DNA of 64,000 bases from Cladorhizidae sp. MBARI D1340-BT2 (taxonomy: Eukaryota; Porifera; Demospongiae; Poecilosclerida; Cladorhizidae): the NCBI GenBank assembly GCA_028752905.1, contig JAQNBH010000012.1:26235816-26299815 (forward strand), read 5' to 3'. A program made the position numbers and the translations under genes. A model generated the notes under the pieces. That model was not told where the DNA came from, did not search any database, and saw only the letters and a list, made by a program, of their open reading frames with translations. Of this stretch, positions 10,725 to 21,445 are shown piece after piece (position 1 is the first letter of the stretch; each line of letters opens with the position of its first letter).

Positions 10725-11449
10725 ATGTTACTGGAAGAACTGACGAAGAAGCAGCTGCCATCACTGCATTCTCAAGCAGCATCAAGGCACAGGTTAGCAA
10801 AACCATCTGTCAAGGTTTCACAGGGAGTCGGGGGATCAGGGATTACCCCACCTCCCACCTACACCACAAGGAAAATGGTGTCATAATAGGTATATTGTAG
10901 GCAATGCCAATTTGTTTTAGCTGACGTTAGTTAATTGAGGATAGCTATGAAAAATTCCAGGCTCGACACTCATCCCCACTCTTCCCAGCAACTAAAATGT
11001 CTCTATGTAGCCATGATCTTCATGCTATATTAGTTGTTTCTGTTGTTATTTTAGTTATTATTGTAGAAATACGACGAACTGCTGGCCAAAGTTCCCAAGT
11101 GCAACCATGGTTACCTAGATGATGTGATAATGTCAGATGTGGACATAGGCCGATTTTCTGCAAGACTGTATGGTTTGCAAGATAAGCCATATCTGCTAGG
11201 ATTGCACTGGTCAGACGTGCAGCACATAGAGACCTCATACAGTTATGATCTGCAAAGGTATTACAATGCTAAATGTGTGAATTGTGGATGCGGTTTTATT
11301 GATGTCCACTATTTACAGCTGGGCTCTTCTGGAGTGTTGGATATCTAAAGCTGGTTATCCAAAGACTTACAGCAATCTTCTTCGAGTATGTGTGGAGGGA
11401 ACCTTTTTGGAATGTGCTGAAGACATTATTTCCATATTAAGCAGCAAAG
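10725..11449 (+). CDS. Death-fold domain gene, copy 1 (internal exons)
   Basis: Three exons fit: 10725-10792 (68 nt), 11067-11257 (191 nt) and 11319-11449 (131 nt). The introns are gt..ag, the second only 61 nt long. They splice in one frame without a stop. Exon 1 gives TGRTDEEAAAITAF. Exon 2 starts KYDELLAKVP and carries GYLDDVIMSDVDIG then LLGLHWSDVQHIETSY. Exon 3 gives SWALLECWISKAGYPKTYSN followed by LLRVCVEG and CAEDIISILSSK. The pattern LGL..SDVQ.I ... W..KAGYPKTY.NLLRV ... A..I is that of a death domain, an adaptor fold for signalling and apoptosis complexes. Start and end exons are not identified. Domain assignment is by motif only. Confidence 0.6.
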
Positions 11450-11589
11450 GTTGGTCTAGCTAGTTGTGTTGGTGTGTATATTTTAAGTGGTAAAGGGTGG
11501 TCAACATTAGTCTACATGTGGACAGTCTTGTTTATCTTCTTTTTTACAAGTATATAAATTTTTGCTGTATAAACATAGTTCTTGTGTAT

Positions 11590-12120
11590 CTAGATATTAC
11601 GTAAGGTAGAACAGTCCTGAACACTTTTGCAATTTCTCAACCATATTCCCACGATTCTAATGCGTAAATGCTTCTTTGCAGGTGCGTAGTTTGTAATTAT
11701 AGATACAGCCTCTTAAAATATGTGCATTCACAGGTTCAATACTTGGCATAAACTCATCAGGAGAGATCCATAATAGGCTAGAACATGTGACTTCAAAGCT
11801 AGTGTGGTAATGTGATGTTCTGTTCATGAAAAGTCCTCCAAAGTCTTCAGACCAGCTCCATTTCTCCTCGAGCATGTGAAATGTTCTGGCTTGTAATTAG
11901 CATAACTTTTCAATCCCTTTTCCTCGTGCTTGCTCTTCACTTGTCCTTCCCCCTCCACATTGCTCTGTAAAGTTAACAATGGAGTACAGAAATTGAGTCA
12001 TGGCCTCTTCTGCTTTACTTACAGCAGTAAGAAAGATGCCATTAAGGGGACGCATGTGCAGACTAGCAAATCTAGAGGCATCTGAAGAACAACTTCACTG
12101 TGCTCACCAAATTTAGCTAA
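11590..12120 (-). other. Conserved minus-strand coding-like block after D1
   Basis: Present downstream of all four death-domain genes. On the minus strand it reads FLTAVSKAEEAMTQFLYSIV, NFTEQCGGGRTSEEQARGKG and, in a later frame, PDEFMPSIEPVN then YNYKLRTCKEAFTH. A TAATTACAG acceptor-like site separates the two parts, which suggests introns. No family is recognised. It may be an antisense neighbouring gene or a captured transposon fragment. Confidence 0.35.
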
Positions 12121-12366
12121 CTAGAATAAGCCAACTTATCATTGGGATTGCTATGTTATGAACTTTGTGGCTTCCTCACATCATCGTGGAGATTTTATAA
12201 TGGGAGTATCTTCCAGCAATCAATGGAAGGAGAAGTAGCAACATCCATCTTTCTTGAGTGGTAATTTTTAACTGAATTCATTAGCATCAGAGATTTATCT
12301 TTTTATCAGTTTTTTGTTATGAATGTTGCAACTGAAATGCTCCGTCTTCTTCGGGTGAATTAGAAG

Positions 12367-12399
12367 AGACACATTTACACTCACTGGTAACACATTTCA
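12367..12399 (-). repeat. Reverse-oriented dimer of the 21-bp minisatellite unit
   Basis: The stretch ACACATTTACACTCACTGGT followed by AACACATTT is the reverse complement of about 1.5 units of the minisatellite found at 15.1, 31.0, 40.8 and 53.7 kb. It sits just before the LTR of G1. Confidence 0.75.
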
Positions 12400-12409
12400 C
12401 ATGTAATAC

Positions 12410-12770
12410 TGTTAGGGTTTTGCAATCCTTTCTCTACCAGAGTCTAAAGCTAACTGCTGGTTTTCACTAAGCTAGAATGTAGTTCTCTGATTATAAGTTA
12501 ATACACTAACAACTACAACTGTATCAAGTATGAAGATGACCAGGTGGAACAGAACAGAATCCTGTTGACTAGTTCTCTAGCTCTAACCTTAAGTTCCTTA
12601 TAAATAGGTTCAAGTGTTTGTGCAATAACCAAATAGGGTAATGAATCAGACTACAAATAACCAATCAAATGCAAGTGTGTGTACTGGCCACGTTAGTAAC
12701 AGTATAAGTGTGAGGTGAGAGGTCTCACACATTCAACCACCCCTTTCCTTAAAGGGTTTGGAGTAGTTAG
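12410..12770 (-). mobile_element. LTR of the Gmr1-like element G1 (3' side)
   Basis: About 360 bp starting TGTTAGGGTTTTGCAATCC. It is similar to 30053-30415 and 52655-53045, sharing AAGATGACCAGGTGGAACAG, ATCCTGTTGACTAGTT and a region rich in GTGAGGTGAGAGG near its right edge. The same sequence is found on both sides of G units, which identifies it as a terminal repeat. The exact right border is not certain. Confidence 0.7.
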
Positions 12771-14440
12771 CAGGAGAGGGTGTGGAAGTTGTCACTTCTG
12801 ACTGTAAACAATGACTTGTCTGGCTGTTGGTTGGCTTGTGTCATGCATTCAATTGGCTGTATTCAATGCACATCCTCACCACATCACCTTTCTTCTTCAC
12901 CGGTAGGATTGGAAATGACCATAGGCTCTTACATTTCTATAATATAATGTTCCAACAATGTCTGGATTTCCTTGAGAATACCATCTTCCGTAGACTTGGA
13001 AACTCACCTTGGCGGAACCTGATGGGCTGGGCTTGCTTGGTCTCAATTACATGTTCCACTGCCGTTGTTTTCCCAGGGGTATTTCTGAAGACTGTTGGGG
13101 AAATACTCATCAAGCATTGGAGCTGTAAATCTGTTCATCATGTTTGGTATGAGAGCTTTTGGGTCTGATTCCCATAGGGTTGGTAAGAGAAGTCCCTGCA
13201 CAGTCTTCATCTAAGGTGATACAAAATACAGATACCACTGGACTATGCCAGGACTTCATCATGTTGACATGAATTGTTTTCTTTCTGTCATGCATGTGCA
13301 CTCTGTATGTAACTGTTGATACTTTGCTGATGATTTCATAAGGTCCTTGCCATTGGGCCATGAGTTTGCTGGAAGTAACTGGGGTGAGTATCAACACTTG
13401 CTAACCCTGCTTGAAGGATCTTTTTTCAGGTAGAAGCGACTTTCTGTCTGTTCTTGGTAGTTCTTCTGATTTTGCTGAGCTATGTGCTGGCATCTCTTCC
13501 AGGTTCTCCCTTGTGGTCGTTAATCGTTGAACGTCAGTGGTGTTTTCCACTGACTGCCAGTCCAGGTCTCCTCCTAAATCTGAAGAGGTCGTCTAACATG
13601 AAGACTGAAGCAAAGGGAGAAAATCCTGTTGATTGTTGGAACTTCCCTATAAGCAAACAAGATTGCAGGAAGCAATGTGTCCCATTCTTGTTTGTGTTTA
13701 CGGACCTGCTTAATCATTTGTTTCAATGTGGCATGAAACTGTTCTAACATACCGTTCCTCTGAGGGTGGTTTGAACTTGCTTTGATGTGGTGAATGCCTA
13801 GTTTATGATACAAGGTCGTCATCAAGGAAGACACGAAATTGCTGCCATGATTTGCCAGTAGTTTAGCTGGTATTCTTAGGAGAGAGAATATCTCAATCGG
13901 ATCAGAAGAAACAGTTTCACCATCAACTTTCCTGAGTAGTGTGTCATCAGGATACCGGGTGGCAAAATCCATGAATGTTATCAAGATACCTGTTGCAAGC
14001 TCTAGTTTGAGGCAAAGGGCCAACTATGTCAATAGCTTCCTTGTCGTTGCTTCTGTGATAATTGGCATAGAGATTAGTGGAGTGGAACCCGTGTTTGTGG
14101 GCGTCTACCTGCCTTCTGCCATTTACCACAGGATTCACAGTCTAGATTCACATCTCGACTGAGACCTAGCCAGTAAAAGTGGGCCAACAGTCTGTTTCTG
14201 GTTTTCTTGTATACAAGGTGACCGGCCTTGGTGAGAGTGTGAGCTAACCAGATGGCTTCCTGTCATATGTTGTCTGGCAAAACTAGTTGGTGCATTCATT
14301 GTCTAACTTGTCGTGTCGACATCTAAATAAAAATCCATCCTCACAAAAGTAATCAGTGTCTTCCACTTTTTTGCAACAGTGTTCTGAGGTTGTTCCTTCT
14401 CCAACCTATCATATCAATATGTGGATAATTGTCTGTCACT
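12770..14440 (-). mobile_element. G1: Gmr1-like gypsy relic (IN then RT start)
   Basis: Minus-strand order is HHCC zinc finger (about 14080-14290), integrase core (13574-14138), integrase C-terminus with GPYEIISKV and HVNMMKSWHSP (13220-13397), and then the N-terminal end of reverse transcriptase (12800-13090). The rest of RT and RNase H is missing before the LTR. Integrase upstream of RT is the arrangement of Gmr1-like elements. In the core, AIDIVGPLPQT supplies the first Asp. The second Asp has become Asn (LANHGSNF, versus LTDQGINF in G5). GMLEQFH supplies the Glu. Stops and frameshifts make it inactive. Confidence 0.8.
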
Positions 14441-14447
14441 CGATAGA

Positions 14448-14595
14448 AACTAGTTGTAGCTAGGCCATTCTTTCTATAGCTAGTTATAACTAGGCCATTC
14501 TTTCTATAGCTAGTTATACTAGGCCATTCTTTCTATAGCTAGTTATACTAGGCCATTCTTTATATAGCTATTTATAGCTAGACCATTCTTACCTG
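14448..14595. repeat. ~31-bp tandem repeat, about four to five copies
   Basis: Units contain TAGGCCATTCTTTCTATAG followed by CTAGTTATA. They replace the outer part of G1, whose LTR on this side is absent. Confidence 0.9.
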
Positions 14596-14794
14596 ACTTG
14601 CCACTGACTTCCAGTCACCCGCCACAAACAGGAAGCTCCTGACAGCAACTTTTCTTCATCAATAGGATACTTGCTAAACTGCAGGTCAGCGGCACGTGAT
14701 AGATTATAGCATTCTGATTGGTCAGACGCTGCATTTCATACGCTGGATTGGAACTTTTTTCTACAGCTCCGTCGCGTTGCGCTCCGTTGTGTTT

Positions 14795-14900
14795 GAGGTT
14801 CACAACACGACGCAACGTCACACTCAGACGTAATGCAACGCTCCGCTCGGACGCAATGCAACGCTCCGCTCAGCAACAGCGTTGTGTTGTGAACCAGCCT
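14795..14900. repeat. Palindromic MITE-like repeat (GGTTCACAAC ends)
   Basis: The left end GAGGTTCACAACACGACGCA is mirrored by GTTGTGTTGTGAACCAGCC on the right. Internally, ACGCAATGCAACGCTCCGCT is tandemly repeated. The ends resemble the AGGCTGRTTCACAAT ends of the 460-bp MITEs at 30.4 and 53.1 kb, so this may be a shorter relative. The true left border could lie further out. Confidence 0.6.
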
Positions 14901-15104
14901 TAAGTGTTGTCTGTTAGGCTTGGGTAAATGCATGTGATTCCTGACTTGATTAAATGCTAGAGTGTATAAGCACAGTCATGCATCAGACTGATGCAGGCTT
15001 GGAGCTGCCCAACTGCTGAATCTCAATTCTCAAGACCATGGTGTGAAACTAGACCCATCACTGGCTGACAGATCATGAATCACATGCATTTCAAGTGACA
15101 CATG

Positions 15105-15824
15105 TTGCCTGTGAGTATAAATGTGTTGCCAGTGAGTATAAAAGTGTTGCCAGTGAGTATAAATGTGTTGCCAGTGAGTATAAATGTGTTGCCAGTGAGT
15201 ATAAATGTGATGCCAGTGAGTATAAATGTGTTTCCAGTGAGTATAAATGTGTTGCCAGTCAGTATAAATGTGTTTCCAGTGAGTTATAAATGTGTTTCCA
15301 GTGAGTATAAATGTGTTGCCAGTGAGTATAAATGTGTTGCCAGTGAGTATAAATGTGTTGCCAGTGAGTATATATGTGTTGCCAATGAGTATAAATGTGT
15401 TTCCAGCGAGTATAAATGTGTTGCCTGTAAGTATAAATGTGTTGCCAGTGAGTATAAATGTGTTACCAGTGAGTATAAATGTGTTGCCAGCGAGTATAAA
15501 TGTGTTGCCAGTGAGTATTAATGTGTTGCCAGTGAGTATAAATGTGTTGCCAGTGAGCATAAATGTGTTGCCAGTGAGTATAAATGTGTTGCCAGTGAGT
15601 ATAAATGTGTTGCCAGTGAGTATAAATGTGTTGCCAGTGAGTATAAATGTGTTGCCAGTGAGTATAAATGTGTTGCCAGTGAGTATAAATGTGTTGCCAG
15701 TGACTATAAATGTGTTGGCAGTGAATATAAATGTGTTGCCAGTGAGTATAAATGTGTTGCCAATGAGTACAAATGTGTTGCCAGTGAGTATAAATGTGTT
15801 GCCAGTGAGTATAAATGTGTTGCA
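15105..15824. repeat. M1: 21-bp minisatellite array, ~34 units
   Basis: The unit core is GCCAGTGAGTATAAATG plus TGTT, 21 bp in all. Variants include TTTCC, GATGCC, GCGAG and ATATATG. One unit at 15283-15284 has an extra base (GAGTTATAAA) that shifts the frame. Because 21 is divisible by three, several frames stay open, giving heptapeptides such as CVASEYK and NVLPVSI forward and TFILTGN and HIYTHWQ in reverse. These are not taken as genes. The left flank (14905-15104, with GATCATGAATCAC) and the right flank (15825-16010, with AAGGCTAAAGCATTC) recur at the other arrays. Confidence 0.95.
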
Positions 15825-15869
15825 TTGTCTCCGTGTCTTCATTTGCCCCTGAAGGCTAAAGCATTCTGT

Positions 15870-16955
15870 TAAATGATTGGTAAAAAAAAATTCAAGAAAG
15901 ATAAGTCATCGGTACGAGTAAACTTTCATATCGCAGCTGCCAGAATGGAAAGGTTGCTAGTTACTCGCTTATGCTGAAATAGAAAATAGAGAGCATACAA
16001 ATGATGCGTCAGAAGAAATTGAGCGTATAGGATTTTTAAAAATTAGATTTAGCATAAATGTTTGAGGTAAGCATTTTTTCATACACTGGAGTAAATGAGT
16101 CATAATATCAATGAAGTATATTGCTTAATTTAGCTAATACATAATAATAAGTTTCGCTTTCACAAGTTTAAAAAAGCTGGGATAATATTTCAGCCATGTT
16201 TAATATTAGTGGGTGTGGCTATCCATGTGCGACACTGTGTATCTATACAAACACTGTTCATTTTGGGATGGGGCTGGGGGACAGAAGCAAAGGGTACCAC
16301 TCCTTCCGCCTGGGTCTCCTGAGTTATATGAAACCTCGAGGGAGTGGTCTACCTGTGTTTTGGGAGGGAGGATTGGGCACTAAGTGCAAGAGAACGTGTG
16401 AGGGAGGGTGCTAAATAAAGAATGTTTTTGTGTTGGAACTAATGGGAGTAATGTGTATGTGAGTTATGGTGGTGGGGGTTAGTGTGTGCATGATTTAGTT
16501 GGTGGGTAGAGGGAGTATGAGTTGTGTGGTGTGTGTATGAGGTTAGTTGGAGAAGTGTGTGCAAGAGGTGGTATTGTGGGCATGGTGTGTGTGTATGAGG
16601 TGGGCTTGGTGTGTGTGGGTGTGGTTTGTGGGATAAGTGAAGTGGGATAGTGGTGTGTTTGTGTGGGTTGAGGTGGTGTGTGTGCCATTTGGTTGGGATG
16701 GTGGGGGTGGTGTGTTTATGGGATAGGGTGGTGAAGTGATGTATGTTTGAGTTGGGGTGGTGGGAGTGGTGTGGGTATGATTGGTATAGTGGGGTGTGCG
16801 TATATGAGTTGCAGGTTTAGGATGGTGTATGAGTTTGGGTTGTGCATCACTTGTGGTAGTAGTGATTGTGGAATGTGACACTTAGCACATATCACAGGTT
16901 TACTATTAGTGGTTAGTAATATCCTGCATGTAGCCCCAGCCCTAGCCCTAGCCCT
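15870..16955. repeat. X1: conserved flank and G/T-rich block
   Basis: The first part (GTGCGTCAGAAGAAATTGAGC-like, then TAAATAAAGAATGTTTTTGTG) is shared with 41.2, 54.0 and partly 32.3 kb. From 16440 to 16840 the plus strand is almost only G and T (GTGTGTGG, GGGTGGTG), so the minus strand gives Thr/His/Pro-rich open frames that look artefactual. At 16930-16957 there are four CCCTAG telomere-like units, absent from the sister copies. Confidence 0.85.
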
Positions 16956-17087
16956 AGCCTGTATACTCTGTGGTCATGCATGCCATCTATACTATAATTA
17001 TATCATGCTATTAATAGAATGGTTGGTTTTCTATATAAAGCATATGCCTGTCTAGTTCTGAGATTATTCCTGAAATAGTTATACCAC

Positions 17088-17640
17088 ATGGTGGCAGTGG
17101 TGAACTATGGCACAAATACGTCTCCAACTCCAGAGCCTTTTAACTTTCGAAACCCTGATGACTGGCCCAGATGGAATGCCGATTCACACAATTTCATGAA
17201 CCATCTTCTCTAACTGCGGACAGTGACACCAACAAATTAATACACTTCTTAACTGCTTGGACAAAGAAGCAGAAGTGGTACTCGTGTCTATGAATATCGC
17301 AGAGGAAGAAGGCACATTCTATGATGCCATCGTATCGAAATTTGATGCCTTCTTCCAAGTGTGATGAAATGTGGTTTTCTAGAGAGAAAGATTCAACTAG
17401 CATAATGAACTCCGAGTCGAATGATGGAACACTACATAATGAAACTATATGATAGCCGAAACCTGTAAATGAAGAATGAAATGATCTGAGATCGGTTGGT
17501 ATTATGAATTAGTGGCAGCGCACTATTACAGTGACTCCAATTGGATGCAGCACTAACTCTTGCCAAAGCCAATATTCTCACAAGCAACTAAAGAAACTTC
17601 AATTGACTGCCACTAGTCAGATCCTAAATGGACCTTAAAG
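17088..17640 (+). pseudogene. Gypsy gag of R1
   Basis: An ATG at 17088 opens MVAVVNYGTNTSPTPEPFNF and continues to RNPDDWPRW, the usual gag start of this gypsy group. Frame changes follow after about 40 codons, with SLTADSDTNK, VLVSMNIAEEEG and YDAIVSKFDAFFQV still readable to about 17370. The CA-like region decays further on. Gag would form the intracellular particle that packages element RNA. This copy cannot. Confidence 0.8.
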
Positions 17641-17758
17641 GAAGAAGCTGAATGTTATGGGTATGTTTGATGCAACTATCTCCCTTGGCAACAAGTTGAC
17701 GACGCACCCCACATTTTTGTAGTTGACCGTCTGAAGACCTCGTACAGCCAACTATATC

Positions 17759-19059
17759 CAGACCTGCCAACTCACCCGATGCTGCCGGGTGTCACCCGAT
17801 TTCAACACTAATCTCCAGATCTCCCCGATTGAATATCCAATTCACCCGACTTTCTGAGGAATTGATATTTTAAAGATCAGGGTTCAGGTTTAAAAAATAT
17901 ATAATACAGTCAGTATACCCCCATTATAGCTAACTGTTTCTATGGCAAAATTATATAGTGCTGAAGGCTGTTACTTGTTTTGGTGCCTTAGAAACACTTA
18001 GACTGGCAGATATCCTCCCGAGCATACCGCAGGGTCTTATTAAAAATTTGTTTATTGGCCTCTCCAATAAACCGGGTAATGGTCGTCGATCTGCCAAATC
18101 GTAAGTTGCGAGTAGTTTTGTCGATCGAGTCAAAGGTAGACATTCTAAGCAAGATATCAAATGGAGCCAGCCAAGCCTGACTAGCGGAAGAGTAAGGCGT
18201 AGGGAAGTTGACAATAATGGAGATAAAAAAAGAACGAAGCCAAACTTCAGAGTTCGCAGACAACCTTGACCGTCGGGGGATAAGTTCAGCTCGCAAAGTC
18301 ATCGCCTTGCTAAAGACGAACAACTAGAAAATGCTTTATATCTGTGGTTCGTTCAGAAAAGGGAGCAAGCCCCAAGGCACTGCAGTCGGTGGACTATTTG
18401 CTCAGAGAAAATACAACATGAATATAAATAATATGAAAAAATATGTATGTAAAACAGCATGCCAGTTACTGAGGACCTAAAAACTAAATCCTTCTAGTAC
18501 CAGGAAGTGAGCTTCTTATTACCCAAAGGACCTGCAGATTAAAAGATTAAAAGGATATTAACCCAGCATTTTAATTACATTCATGAATTTATAATATGTG
18601 CATATCCGAACTTTTTGCTTATCCGAACTACCTTGTCAGCGTTTCAAATACCTATTTCGTGTCGCTGAGGTAGTTGTTGTCCTCCCTCACAGTAATGCTG
18701 AAGAGGAATGACTCTTGAGCATTGTCGGAAAGAATAAGACACGCTGGCAATGAAGCTGATGGCACTTTGTCAAGCATTCTAGCCATGAAGCTAGCATTCC
18801 CTGAACTGAAGTTCCCTGTTACCGCTGGGTGCCTGATGAGAAAATTTTGGACCATGCAAAAAGGGCAACTTCTTGCTATAATCAGAATCATTAAACTGAT
18901 AGCACTGTGTTATTTGGGGGGGGATTAATTTAGTATGCTTAGCATGCTATGTTATGACTTGATGCAAATGATAACCAGATTTTATACCAAATCTCCAGAT
19001 TTTTCGAGGATTTTTTGGGGGATCTCCAGATTTTCATGACTCTGGGGTTGGCAGGTCTG
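17759..19059. mobile_element. DNA element with CAGACCTGCCAAC termini inserted in R1
   Basis: It begins CAGACCTGCCAACTCACCCG and ends GGGTTGGCAGGTCTG, so at least 13 bp are perfectly inverted. It is flanked by TATATC on both sides (17753-17758 and 19060-19065). R2 carries the uninterrupted GCTATATCTGCCC. Subterminal ATCTCCAGAT motifs occur at both ends. Inside is a Tigger/jerky-like scrap, LENALYLWFVQKREQ (18328-18372), and two ATCCGAAC motifs near 18600-18632 of the kind found at Tigger ends, so another element may be nested. Frames at 17951-18323 (minus) and 18652-18928 are unrecognised. Confidence 0.75.
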
Positions 19060-19089
19060 TATATCTGTCCTAAATCTTGCAGTATAATT

Positions 19090-20370
19090 GGCGTAAATGT
19101 CGAGCAAAACTCCGACATTCACGCTAGCGTAACGCAGAAGAATCCATCAGTCTTCCAAGACCTGGCAATCTAGGAGAGGAGTATGAAGTCAAACTCAAGG
19201 CTGATGCTAAGCCATACTCTCTCTTGGCTCTCAGACATATCCCATTATCTCTAAGGCCAAAAGTGAAAGAAGAGCTTACCCGGATGGAATCTAATAGTGT
19301 CATATTCAAAGTGGAAGAACCAACACCTTGCTGTGCAGGAATGGTCGTAGTGCCAAAGAAAGCTGGAGCAATTCTAATTAGTGTCGACCTCAAGCCTCTA
19401 TGTGAGAATATCCTCAGGGAGGAACATCCACCGCCAAAAGTGGATGACTCTCATTCAGCTAACAGGATTTTCAGCAAACTTGATACGAGTGGATTCTGGC
19501 AAATTCCTTTAAGCCAAGACATCACAACCCCTAATGACCTTCATCACTCCTTTTGGATGGCACTACTTCAACACGCTGCTGTTTGACATCTAGTGCACCA
19601 GAACACTTTCAGAAATGAATGAGCAGAATATTCTCAGGTCCACAAGGAACTCTCTGCCTGATGGATGATGTTCTAGTGTTTGGAAAGGACAAGGAGGAGC
19701 TTGATGTTTGCCTGACAGCAGTGCTGAGCGCATCAAAGCAGCTAGAGCTACACTCAACCCAAGCTAATGCGAGTTTGAGAAATCCAAACTGAAATTCCTT
19801 GTTCACATCATAGACTCAAATGGAATCCAGGCAGATCAAGATGAGACATCTGCCATTTGTGAAATGAAGCCGCCCACAACGATTCTAGAGCTACGATGCC
19901 TCATGGGGATTGCAAATCAGCTGGGGAAATTTTCCAGCAAGCTAGCAGAGATCACTCAAACTCTTCCATTGCTACTTAGCAATAAAACAACTTGGATGTG
20001 GTGATATGCTCAACAGCAGGCCTTCACCAACCTCAAAGAAGGGGCATCAAAACTAACGATACTGGCTCTCTATGACCCACAAGCACCAACAAAAAATCAG
20101 CAGATGCCTCATCATGTGGACGGGGAGCAGTTTTGTTACAAGAAAACAGCTCTAACTGGAAACCAGTTACATACATGTATGCCTCCAAGTCAATGACAGA
20201 AACTGAACAAAGAATGCCCAAATTGAGAAAGAGGCATTGGCCACCACCTGGGCATGGAGAAGTTTGCGAGCTACGTACATAGAATGAAGTTTCTCATTGA
20301 AATTGAAACCGACCACAAACGATTAGTACCTCTTCTAGGTATGCAAGACCTAGACAAGCCCCACCCGGAG
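19090..20370 (+). pseudogene. Gypsy reverse transcriptase and RNase H of R1
   Basis: Readable pieces run in order: VKEELTRMESNSVIFKVEEP, CCAGMVVVPKKAGAI, KLDTSGFWQIPLSQD, then LMDDVLVFGKDKEEL (the metal-binding Asp pair, about 19657-19700), LGKFSSKLAEITQTL, and RNase H pieces around 20090-20340. The relatives are K02A2.6-type gypsy polymerases. Several stops and frameshifts are present, for example after QHAAV and throughout RNase H. Confidence 0.85.
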
Positions 20371-20399
20371 TGGTCTTAACACACCATGCCCCTCCCCCC

Positions 20400-21445
20400 T
20401 TTCTTATTGAGTTTGGAGTAGTTAGCTGGAGCAGGTGTGGAATTTTTCACTTCTGATCTGTAAACAATACGTGTCTTGTCTGGCTGTTGGTTGGCTTGTG
20501 TCATGCATTCAATTGGCTGCATTCAATGCACATCCTCACCACATCGCCTTTCTTCTTCACCTGTAGAATTGGAAATGACCATGGGCTCTTACATGCTTCT
20601 AGAATAACTATGTCTAGATTTCCTTATGAATACCATCTTCACAACTCTTGCGGACTTGCCTTGATGGAATCCTGATGGGCTTGCCTTGCTTGGTCTCAAT
20701 GGCATGTTCCACTGCCGTTGTTTTCCCATAGATATTTGTGAAGACTGTTGGGGAAGTATTTATCAAGCATTGGAGATGTGAATTCTGTCCATCATTTAAG
20801 TTTGATCCCATGATAGCTTTAGAGTCTAATTCCCATAGGGTTGGTAAGAGAAGTCCCCGCAGAGTCTTCATTTGTTAGGATGATACAAAATACAGATGCC
20901 ACTGAACTGTGCCAGAACTTCATCATGTGCAAATCTTTCTGTAAAACGTGCACTCTGTAGATACTTTGCTGATGATTTCATAAGGTCTCTGTGATTAGGC
21001 CATGAGTTTGCTGGAAGCAACTGGTGTGAGTATCAACACCTCCTCACCTGGTTTGAAGGATCTTTTTCTAGCTTTCAGGTTTAAATGACTTTCTGTATGT
21101 TCTTGGTAATTCTCCTGTTTGGCTGAGCTATGTGCTGCATCTGTTCCAGGTTCTCCCTCATGGTTGTTAATCATGGAACAACAGTGGTGTCTTTACTCTG
21201 ACTGTCAGTCCAGGTCTCTTTGAAAATCTGCAGAGGTCCTCTAACATGAAGACCGAAGACTAGTTTAAAGAAAGAAAATTGTGTGGATTGGTTGGGGACC
21301 TCTCTATAAGCAAACAAGATGGCAGGAAGCAATGTGTCCTACTCTTGTGTTTGTTTACTGACCTTCTTAATCATTTGTTTCAATGTGGCATGAAACTGTT
21401 TGCCTGAGGGTGTTATGGACTTGCTTTGATATGGTGAATGCCTAG
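20400..21445 (-). mobile_element. G2: truncated Gmr1-like relic
   Basis: Minus-strand pieces comprise the end of the integrase core (about 21180-21440), the integrase C-terminus (20950-21110), and the linker with the start of RT (20480-20871). The linker reads LRGLLLPTLWELDSKAIMG, then PTVFTNIYGKTTAVEHAIET. The zinc finger, protease and LTR are missing because the D2 leader joins at ~21445. On the left it faces R1 head-on at ~20400. Confidence 0.75.

Larger units (their letters stand above)
7175..12400 (+). repeat. D1: first death-domain gene module
   Basis: This segment is colinear with 22130-27426 (D2), 33850-37860 (D3) and 60000-62526 (D4). It starts inside the module at GGTCTGTTCTGCTTAACATT, so the ~700-bp leader seen in D2, D3 and D4 is missing and the hAT relic abuts it directly. 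It contains the hAT insertion at 7304-9631, a dispersed-repeat insertion at 10233-10553, the three death-domain exons and a conserved minus-strand block. A candidate upstream exon begins at 9891 after TTTGTTGCAG. Confidence 0.85.
16960..20400 (+). mobile_element. R1: plus-strand Ty3/gypsy gag-pol relic
   Basis: Order is promoter-like leader, gag, reverse transcriptase, RNase H, as in usual gypsy elements, and colinear with R2 and R3. A TATA-type CTATATAAAG lies at 17031, and TGGTGGCAGTGG at 17089 is in the position of a primer-binding site. The unit ends abruptly in RNase H at ~20400, where it meets the minus-strand G2. No integrase or 3' LTR follows. A 1301-bp insertion splits it at 17759-19059. 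Confidence 0.85.

Noticed and set aside
10725..10860. ATG-initiated frame MLLEELTKKQLPSLHSQAAS in the first D exon
   Set aside because: It does not join exon 2 in frame. The alternative frame TGRTDEEAAAITAF splices without a stop in all four copies.
16479..16881. Thr/His/Pro-rich minus frames at 16.5, 41.5 and 55.0 kb
   Set aside because: Products of G/T-rich low-complexity DNA. The same composition gives open frames in all copies with differing peptides.
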